This document shows positions 1 to 4,743 of a stretch of 5,581 bases of DNA, piece by piece; positions within the stretch are counted from its first letter, which is position 1; each line of letters begins with the position of its first letter. This DNA comes from DASZHC01 sp035938215 (GTDB taxonomy: Bacteria > Verrucomicrobiota > Verrucomicrobiia > Chthoniobacterales > JAFAMB01): contig DASZHC010000063.1 in assembly GCA_035938215.1 (NCBI GenBank), forward strand, positions 1 through 5,581, written 5' to 3'. The position numbers and the translations under genes were made by a program. A model generated the notes under the pieces. That model was given only the letters and a program-made list of their open reading frames with translations, was not told where the DNA came from and did not search any database.

Positions 1-101
1 ATCATCAAGCGGGGCGGCGCGATGACCGTGGCTTGCTCTGGTGCGTGTGGCTGTTGCAGAATTCGCCGCTTGGGAGCCGCTCAGGAAGCCGCTCGGAATG
101 A
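1..101 (+). CDS. Possible 3' end of an asparagine synthase (glutamine-hydrolysing) gene, partial
   Basis: The third reading frame is open from the window edge to a TGA at 99-101 and reads HQAGRRDDRGLLWCVWLLQN followed by a short tail. The pattern H-x2-G-R-x-D-x4-LW-x3-L resembles the extreme C-terminus of bacterial asparagine synthase B-type proteins, which transfer glutamine-derived ammonia to aspartate or to sugar and peptide acceptors. Such genes are often found in exopolysaccharide clusters beside family 4 glycosyltransferases, which fits the next gene. Only about 32 codons are visible, so no catalytic residue can be checked. Frame 1 is also open to a TAA at 112-114, but its product is cysteine-rich and resembles nothing I know. 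The family call is inference from a short motif. Confidence 0.4.
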   Translation, partial: HQAGRRDDRGLLWCVWLLQNSPLGSRSGSRSE

Positions 102-132
102 AAACGAGGTTTAAACGAAACAGAACAGAGTG

Positions 133-274
133 AATCGTCCGCGTCCTCGAACTAATCGTTTGGCGTTCACGGTTCAGGGTGCGGGTGCGAGGTCCGGGGT
201 TCGAAGTTTCGGGTTCGGGCACAGCGAGCCGAAACAATCGTCCTTCGTGCTCGTCCTCGGAATCGTTTGGGGTT
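133..274 (+). repeat. Imperfect direct repeat pair flanking the heptamer run
   Basis: Segment 133-167 and segment 236-274 share AATCGTCC at the left, a GTCCTCG block in the middle, AATCGTTTGG and a final GTT, with a few substitutions and an inserted TCGTGC-like stretch in the second copy. They bracket the heptanucleotide run at 165-219. I see no protein-coding meaning. Together with the heptamers they make most of the 257-bp leader (102-358) low-complexity spacer. Confidence 0.55.
165..219 (+). repeat. Degenerate heptanucleotide tandem repeat upstream of the glycosyltransferase
   Basis: Eight consecutive units can be read: GTTCACG, GTTCAGG, GTGCGGG, TGCGAG (one base short), GTCCGGG, GTTCGAA, GTTTCGG and GTTCGGG. 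The period is 7 bp with G at nearly every unit start. The repeat lies in the leader before the glycosyltransferase. The cleaner run of GTTCACC units at 1535-1583, after the same gene, has the same orientation. It would be translated if a start further upstream were used, which is one reason to prefer the GTG at 359. Confidence 0.7.
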
Positions 275-358
275 AACAAAGTCATTCGGAAGAGGACGCT
301 CGATGGCTGTCCTCGACTAACAAGATCCAGCAATCTGAGACGGATTGAGCTCTGTTCC

Positions 359-1501
359 GTGGCAACCTATCTGCTGATCAACTATGAGTACCCGCCTCTA
401 GGGGGCGGCGCGGCGACGGCAAGCAGGAATCTGGCCCTCGCGCTGAAACGAAGAGGAAATCGAGTTGTCGTTTTGACTTCCGCTTATGAGAGGCTCCGCG
501 GAGCACTGGATGAAGACGGCGTGATCGTCATTCGTATTCCTGCGCGGCGACGAAGCGTTTATCGTTCGAGCCTGTCACAGTTGGCAGCCTACCTGTTGTC
601 GGCTTGCCGGCATGTGGTTCGAGCCGCGGATTGTTATCAAGCCGATCGCGTGATCGCATTCTTTTCCATTCCGGGTGGAGCCGTTGCACGATGGCTGCAA
701 TTGCGCCGCTCGACGCCCTATATCGTATCGGTGCGCGGGGGCGACGTGCCGGGAACTGAACCTAAGTTATCCGGCTTTTACCGGCTCCTGACGGGGCTGC
801 GTCGCCATATCCTACGCCACGCGCACGAAATCGTCGCCCCTTCGATCGGTTTGAAACAACTTTCTGAAGCTGCCGATCCCGTCACCGTTCGCGTCATCCC
901 GAATGGCGTCGATACGACATTTTTCGCGCCACCCAGGGATCAAAAGCATTTGCCATTGACACTTCTGTTTGTGGGCCGCCTCCATTGGCAAAAAAATGTT
1001 TCAGCGTTGTTGAGTGTTTTGGAAGTTATCCGGTCGCGATTTGTTCTTCCGGCAATTGCACGCGTCGTAGGCGATGGACCGGAACGTCTGCATCTCGAAA
1101 AGCTTGCGGGGCAAATGAGGCTGGATAACGCAATCTCGTTCGAAGGTTGGCTCTCGCGGGCCGAAATCGCATCCGCTTACCGGCGAGCTTTCCTGCTTGT
1201 CAATCTTTCTCGCTATGAAGGGATGTCGAATGTCGTGCTTGAGGCGCTTGCCTCGGGTCTTCCGGTGATCGGAAGCAACATTCCTGGGAACGCCGAACTC
1301 ATCGAAGATCAAGCGACCGGATTCTTGTTCAACCTTGACGAAGACCCGCTGAAAATCGCCGAACAAATCGTTGATCTCTTTGGAAATCCGGAGCGCCGCG
1401 TAGCGATGGGGAAATCTGCCAGAGAAAGCGTCGTCGCGAGATACACCTGGGACAGAGCAGCCGCGATGCACGAAGAGGCATGGGACAAAAGGGGCCGCTA
1501 G
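359..1501 (+). CDS. Glycosyltransferase family 4 (GT-B fold) protein
   Basis: This predicted 380-residue cytoplasmic or membrane-peripheral enzyme would move a sugar from a nucleotide-sugar donor to a glycan or lipid-linked acceptor. The N-terminal Rossmann-like domain starts with LLINYEYPPLGGGAAT (residues 5-20), the usual GT4 glycine-rich loop. The C-terminal donor domain shows VIPNGVD (179-185), FVGRLHWQKN (204-213, with the phosphate-binding Arg207 and Lys212), VGDGPER (237-243), FEGW (261-264) and the E-x7-E motif as Glu287 and Glu295 in YEGMSNVVLEAL. Length is typical for GT4. The frame is open from 179, but the first 60 codons there are repeat-derived and unlike the family. The GTG at 359 puts the conserved beta strand at the N-terminus. 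A ribosome-binding site is weak (GAG about 9 nt upstream). The acceptor and linkage cannot be read from sequence. The neighbouring asparagine-synthase-like tail suggests a polysaccharide locus. Confidence 0.93.
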   Translation: MATYLLINYEYPPLGGGAATASRNLALALKRRGNRVVVLTSAYERLRGALDEDGVIVIRIPARRRSVYRSSLSQLAAYLLSACRHVVRAADCYQADRVIAFFSIPGGAVARWLQLRRSTPYIVSVRGGDVPGTEPKLSGFYRLLTGLRRHILRHAHEIVAPSIGLKQLSEAADPVTVRVIPNGVDTTFFAPPRDQKHLPLTLLFVGRLHWQKNVSALLSVLEVIRSRFVLPAIARVVGDGPERLHLEKLAGQMRLDNAISFEGWLSRAEIASAYRRAFLLVNLSRYEGMSNVVLEALASGLPVIGSNIPGNAELIEDQATGFLFNLDEDPLKIAEQIVDLFGNPERRVAMGKSARESVVARYTWDRAAAMHEEAWDKRGR

Positions 1502-1534
1502 CTCTCTCCGCCAACCGGCCGATTCCCTCATAGG

Positions 1535-1583
1535 GTTCACCGTTCACCGTTCACCGTTTGCCGTTCACGGTTCACCGTTCACA
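1535..1583 (+). repeat. Tandem heptanucleotide repeat (GTTCACC x7)
   Basis: Seven contiguous 7-bp units are visible: GTTCACC three times, GTTTGCC, GTTCACG, GTTCACC and GTTCACA. They begin 33 bp after the glycosyltransferase stop. A related but more degenerate run lies at 165-219 on the other side of that gene. Repeats of this kind occur between genes in some Verrucomicrobiota and related genomes (general recollection, not checked). No function is evident. Confidence 0.85.
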
Positions 1584-1592
1584 GTCCTGACT

Positions 1593-1616
1593 TTCTGTAT
1601 TCCGAATTCTGTATTC
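1593..1616 (+). repeat. Short direct repeat TTCTGTATTC x2
   Basis: TTCTGTATTC occurs at 1593-1602 and again at 1607-1616, a 14-bp period with a 4-bp spacer. It sits in the spacer between the heptamer run and the 196-bp tandem array. The spacer from 1502 to 1629 contains only these simple repeats and no ORF of interest. Confidence 0.6.
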
Positions 1617-1629
1617 TCTCTTCTGATTT

Positions 1630-2600
1630 CCCTCCGCGTTCCTCCGCGGCCCCTGCGCGATCAGATCTCAAACGCCAGAATTCTGTTCGCCTCGCGCCTC
1701 ATCCAGCAGATCCTGAACCGTTTTTGAGCCAAAGAGATCGCGAATCATCTGGCGTGTTCCTTCGCATCAGGAAGCGAAGCGGACAATGCAATTGATCCGG
1801 GCTCCGCAAGGCTCGCCAGGTCGATCCCTCCGCGTTCCTCCGCGGGCCCCTGCGTGATCCGATCTCGAACGCAAGAATCTGTTTCGCCTCGCGCCTCATC
1901 CAGCAGATCCTGAACCGTTTTTGAGCCAAAGAGATCGCGAATCATCTGGCGTGTTCGTCGCATCAGGGGCGAAGCGGACAATGCAATTGATCCGGGCTCC
2001 GCAGGGCTCCCCAGGTCGATCCCTCCGCGTTCCTCCTCGGCCCCTGCGTGATCAGATCTCGAATGCCAGAATCTGTTTCGCCTCGCGCCTCATCCAGGAG
2101 ATCCTGAACCGTTTTTGAGCCAAAGAGATCGCGAATCATCTGGCGTGTTCCTTCGCATCAGAAAGCGAAGCGGACAATGCAATCGATCCGCGGCTCCGCA
2201 GGGCTCGCCAGGTCGATCCCTCCGCGCTCCCTGCGTGATCAGATCTCGAACGCCAGAATCTGTTTCGCCTCGCGCCTCATCCAGCAGATCCTGAACCGTT
2301 TTTGAGCCAAACAGATCGCGAATCATCTGGCGTGTTCGTTCGCATCGGGAAGCTAAGCGGACAATGCAATCGATTCGGGCATCCGCAGGGCTCCCCAGTC
2401 GATCCCTCCGCGTTCCTCTGCGGCCCCTGCGCGATCAGATCTCGAATGCCAGAATCTGTTCGCCTCGCGCCTCATCCAGGAGATCCTGAACCGTTTTTGA
2501 GCCAAAGAGGTCGCGAATCATCTGGCGTGTTCGTCGCATCAGGGGGCGAAGCGGACAGTGCAATTGATCCGGGCATCCGCAGGGCTCCCCAGGCCGATCC
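1630..2600 (-). repeat. Five-unit tandem array made of the 3' end of the Rrf2 regulator gene
   Basis: Units run 1630-1825, 1826-2020, 2021-2217, 2218-2403 and 2404-2600 (196, 195, 197, 186 and 197 bp). Each begins CCCTCCGCG on the plus strand. The unit nearest the regulator is the live gene's own 3' end, covering about codons 95-148, the stop and ~30 bp of trailer. The other four are tandem copies further downstream of the stop. A 72-bp core (1688-1759, 1885-1956, 2079-2150, 2266-2337, 2461-2532) has no indels and at most two substitutions relative to the first unit. It encodes the region of MIRDLFGSKTVQDLL. The cysteine-coding part and the GC-rich trailer carry several indels. Unit lengths are mostly not multiples of three, and each outer copy shifts frame relative to the live gene, so the array is not a coding repeat. 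Unit 4 has lost roughly 10 bp in the trailer. The region holds no other credible gene. Confidence 0.93.
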
Positions 2601-2881
2601 AATGCGCATGGCAAAGGTGCGATCGGGCCGTCAAGAAGCTCGACGATCTCCAACACAAACATGTCGCTCGGGCGCTTACGCAAAGAATACCCGCCGCCGA
2701 CTCCTCGTTTACTCGTCAACAAGCCCTCGTTTCGCAGATTTAACAGGATCTGCTCCAGAAATTTAACCGGGATATTGCCTCGCTCCGACAAATCCTGAAT
2801 CTGATAAACTTTTTCCGTGGGATCGCTGCCGATTAAGATCAACGCTCTGAGCGCATATTCAGCTCTCCTGGAAATCCGCAT
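2435..2881 (-). CDS. Rrf2-family (IscR/NsrR-like) transcriptional regulator
   Basis: This 148-residue winged-helix regulator begins MRISRRAEYALRAL, the usual Rrf2 N-terminus. The helix-turn-helix and wing follow: QIQDLSERGNIPVKFLEQIL (27-46) and LLTSKRGVGGGYSLRK (54-69), a strong family signature. After LLDGPIAPLPC come cysteines at 92, 101, 103 and 109. The family uses three conserved cysteines here, often to hold an iron-sulphur cluster that senses redox state, NO or cluster supply. The order fits, but C-x8-C-x-C-x5-C differs in spacing from IscR, so the cluster is likely rather than certain. The start ATG is preceded by AAGG about 5 nt upstream. Codons from about 95 to the stop are the unit amplified downstream, so the mRNA 3' region may be highly repetitive. 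It is divergent from the tmRNA gene across 123 bp. Its target cannot be named from this window. Confidence 0.92.
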   Translation of the reverse strand: MRISRRAEYALRALILIGSDPTEKVYQIQDLSERGNIPVKFLEQILLNLRNEGLLTSKRGVGGGYSLRKRPSDMFVLEIVELLDGPIAPLPCALDRPGEPCGCPDQLHCPLRPLMRRTRQMIRDLFGSKTVQDLLDEARGEQILAFEI

Positions 2882-2954
2882 GTGGCCTTAATAAACCGCA
2901 AAACCCCAAAAACTTCTAGCCTGCATTTCTCATGTCCCCTTAGAAATGGACCGT

Positions 2955-2983
2955 TTGCTTTTATCAGCCGTTACGGCGATATT
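2955..2983 (+). promoter_or_regulatory. Possible sigma-70-type promoter for ssrA
   Basis: TTGCTT (2955-2960) and GATATT (2978-2983) are separated by 17 bp and lie about 20 bp before the mature tmRNA 5' end. Matches to the consensus hexamers are only 3/6 and 4/6. TATTGT at 2980-2985 is an alternative -10 with 19-bp spacing. The 2882-3004 intergenic region must contain promoters for both the tmRNA and the divergent regulator. I see no convincing promoter for the latter. Confidence 0.25.
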
Positions 2984-3004
2984 GTTTCCCCTCCTGTTGG
3001 TTTT

Positions 3005-3359
3005 GGGGGCGTACTGGTTTCGACTTAAGGTTTGAGATCCAGGCGGCATGCCGAGGATGACTCGTTGGCCTCGTTAAAAATCGGGTCAAAACAATAAATG
3101 CTGAGACTAACGATCTCGCTCTCGCGGCCTAATTAAACCGTGACGTGTCCGGCCGGACGCCTGCTAAGGCCCGGATGCGACGACAGCAGGCTGGTCCAAA
3201 AGCGGGGTGACCGCGCCCGAGGACAAGAGTTATTTCGTGGACACAAGAGCGAGTGACGTGCGCCGATCCGCTTAACTCGCTCTCTACTTCGATCGGCTAC
3301 GCATGTAGAAGTTTGGAACAAAGGTCTTAAGGACAGGGGTTCGACTCCCCTCGCCTCCA
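3005..3359 (+). ncRNA. ssrA: Transfer-messenger RNA (tmRNA), one-piece
   Basis: tmRNA is charged with alanine, enters stalled ribosomes with SmpB, and adds a degradation tag to the unfinished protein (known function). Here the 5' end GGGGGCG (3005-3011) pairs with CGCCTCC (3352-3358), giving a 7-bp acceptor stem with one G-U pair and A3359 as discriminator. CCA is not encoded. The T arm is AGGGG (3335-3339), loop TTCGACT (3340-3346), CCCCT (3347-3351). The conserved 5' block CTGGTTTCGAC follows the acceptor. The message part ends in the tag ORF at 3100-3132. About 355 nt is a normal length. The gene is a single uninterrupted piece, not the permuted two-piece form. No clear rho-independent terminator follows; only a TTTT occurs at 3364-3367. 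Confidence 0.97.
3100..3132 (+). other. tmRNA proteolysis-tag reading frame (AETNDLALAA)
   Basis: Within ssrA, codons GCT GAG ACT AAC GAT CTC GCT CTC GCG GCC TAA encode AETNDLALAA and a stop. The tag follows the alanine carried by tmRNA itself. The ending LALAA matches the usual C-terminal degron recognised by ClpXP and related proteases. The resume codon is inferred as GCT at 3100-3102 because it gives a tag of normal length and composition; the sequence alone does not prove the resume point. Confidence 0.88.
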
Positions 3360-4078
3360 AGTCTTTTGTAATCAATCACTTACGAAGATTTTATGATAAC
3401 AGATGTGATAACATGTCCATCGTTGTCCGCCGGTATCGGCTAGAGTTCACGCAGATTTACCTGGATCTTTCCCCCGGGTGATAAAAGCCTTTACGAGGTA
3501 GCCTTGTATTTGTGCCTCGAATGGAAAACCTTCACCAGATCACTCGCTACGCCAACATGGATTCGGCTATGGGTACCGAAACCCGGCTCCCGATCATGGC
3601 AGCGTTGGAAACCGCAAACGTATCTCGCTGCGTGAGCATGGTTGCATGAATTCCGCGATATAGTTGCGACGCGACTACCATGCAACATCCTCTGATTGGT
3701 CGTGAATGCCTCTTGGCAGCTGATTTGACAACTACGCAGTCATATCATCGGCACTTGGTTCTAAAGCCCCGTTCGCCGTCCTGGATGCCCGCCTTATTGC
3801 ATCGCTCCACCTCGTCGGTTTTCGTCGCCCCGGCCGATAAGTCAGTCAAATCAGACGAGGCGGTCGGCGCAGGTCCCGACTTGGCTGTCGCCTCGGCATT
3901 GGATCCCGGCTTTCATCGGCGAACATCCAGTCTCCATCCGAACTGTTGCCGCTTGCCTATTCCGAAAAAGGTGAGGCTCTTCTGGAAGGATTCAATTTCT
4001 TCAAAATTCAAAACGCAACGCTTGAGGCAAGACACCGACGACTCCGGCCCTTTTTCGACGTATCTTAAGTTGATTGTT
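3360..4078. other. Gene-poor, probably decayed region after the tmRNA
   Basis: No frame on either strand in these ~720 bp gives a product I recognise. Three open stretches were examined. A 22-codon ORF at 3413-3481 (MSIVVRRYRLEFTQIYLDL...) starts about 50 bp after ssrA. A 42-codon ORF lies at 3521-3649 (MENLHQITRYANMDSAM...). The third is an open stretch without ATG, ending at a TAA at 4066-4068, whose end reads EALLEGFNFFKIQNATLEAR and looks protein-like. None has a clear ribosome-binding site. TGATAAC occurs twice at 3394-3400 and 3406-3412. The position at the tmRNA 3' end, a common integrase target, and the truncated gene that follows suggest remnants of accessory DNA, but no integrase or att repeat pair is visible. 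Confidence 0.5.
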
Positions 4079-4684
4079 TTTGATCCGGCGCGCATAGGCG
4101 GTTCGATGATCCTGATTGACATTGGAACTCACGCACATCACTTAGGAGCCTACGTCACCGGGCTGGACCTTGAAAGCCTATGCGCGGACGTTGGGCACGT
4201 CGTTCCTGGTCGTCAAGTGGACGACTACGCATCGCTCTTGCTTCGCTATTCCAATGGCGCACGTGGCTCTATGTGGGTCACGAACGCGGCAAGCGGCGCT
4301 GAACACGGGCTAAGTTTCCGTATTTTTGGCGAGACGGGCGGTCTCGAATGGCATCAGGAGGAGCCAAACCGCTTAGTGCATCGCAAAAGGGAGGGATTTG
4401 AGCAGATTGTGACGCGTCGCAAAGATTCGCTGGTGGTCGATGCCGCCAGGCAAGTGACGCGCGCGGAAATTGGCCATCCCGAAGGATATCTTGAAGCGTT
4501 TGCCAACCTTTACTCCGACTTTGCGAGGACGATCGTCGCGAGGATGCGGCACGAAACGCCAGACCAAATTGAACGCGCTTTCCCTACTGTCGAAGACGGC
4601 GTTAAGGGCCTGGCCTTTGTGCAAGCCGCTATGCAAAGTTCCGCGCTTGGAAACTGGAAGACGGTCGAGGTGCCTTTAGTCTGA
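4079..4684 (+). pseudogene. Truncated Gfo/Idh/MocA-family oxidoreductase, C-terminal part only
   Basis: About 201 codons match the C-terminal alpha/beta domain of this NAD(P)-dependent sugar and inositol oxidoreductase family. Recognisable blocks are FDPARIGGS followed by DIGTHAHHLGAYVTGL (near 4079-4165), VPGRQVDDYASLLLRY and GARGSMWVTNAASGAEHGL, FGETGGLEWHQEEPN, then HPEGYLEAFANLYSDFA and FPTVEDGVKGLAFVQAAMQS close to the stop. The intact family has an N-terminal Rossmann domain and a catalytic E-K-P motif, together another ~180 residues; none is present upstream in any frame. The reading frame is open back to an ATG at 3680, but the 133 preceding residues (Ser-, Arg- and His-rich) bear no resemblance to the family. 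I infer a gene that lost its 5' half by deletion or insertion. The surviving reading frame has no internal stop, so the event may be recent. An ATG at 4106 has no good ribosome-binding site. Confidence 0.82.
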
Positions 4685-4718
4685 AGTTTGACGGATAATT
4701 GTTAAATCGATTTGCCCC

Positions 4719-4737
4719 GTCGAAAGCCCCCTTCGGC
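4719..4737. terminator. Weak hairpin between convergent genes
   Basis: GTCGAAAG (4719-4726), loop CCCC and CTTCGGC (4731-4737) can form a 7-bp stem with one bulged A and one G-T pair. It lies in the 59-bp gap between the truncated oxidoreductase and the aldehyde dehydrogenase, where a bidirectional terminator would be expected. Neither side has a T-tract, so intrinsic termination is doubtful. Confidence 0.2.
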
Positions 4738-4743
4738 GGCTGA

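Noticed and set aside
98..133. 11-codon ORF whose ATG overlaps the TGA at 99-101
   Set aside because: The ATGA overlap is suggestive of coupling, but the product is tiny and basic with no supporting evidence.
179..358. Upstream 60-codon extension of the glycosyltransferase
   Set aside because: It is translated heptamer and direct-repeat sequence with no family similarity; the conserved first beta strand begins right after the GTG at 359.
1001..1540. Minus-strand open frame of 179 codons
   Set aside because: It lies opposite the well-supported glycosyltransferase and its product resembles no known family.
1630..2403. Silent cassettes that could swap the regulator's C-terminus by gene conversion, as in pilin variation
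   Set aside because: Every outer copy has frameshifts relative to the live gene in or after the cysteine region, so conversion would usually break the protein. Decay fits better, though recombination between units remains possible.
1630..2600. CRISPR array or a coding tandem-repeat protein
   Set aside because: Units are ~196 bp and contiguous with no unique spacers, and their lengths and indels break frame from unit to unit. They match the 3' end of the neighbouring gene.
1699..2766. Several open frames of 60-150 codons on both strands inside the array
   Set aside because: All are readings of the repeat units or of the regulator gene in other frames; none has independent family signatures.
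3133..3375. Minus-strand 80-codon open frame
   Set aside because: It is antisense to the structured part of the tmRNA gene.
3521..3649. 42-codon ORF MENLHQITRYANMDSAM...
   Set aside because: No ribosome-binding site, no recognisable family, and short enough to occur by chance; mentioned only within the gene-poor region.
3680..4078. N-terminal 133 residues of the open frame containing the oxidoreductase fragment
   Set aside because: Composition and sequence are unlike a Rossmann domain, there is no ribosome-binding site at 3680, and the G-x-G-x-x-G and E-K-P motifs are absent.
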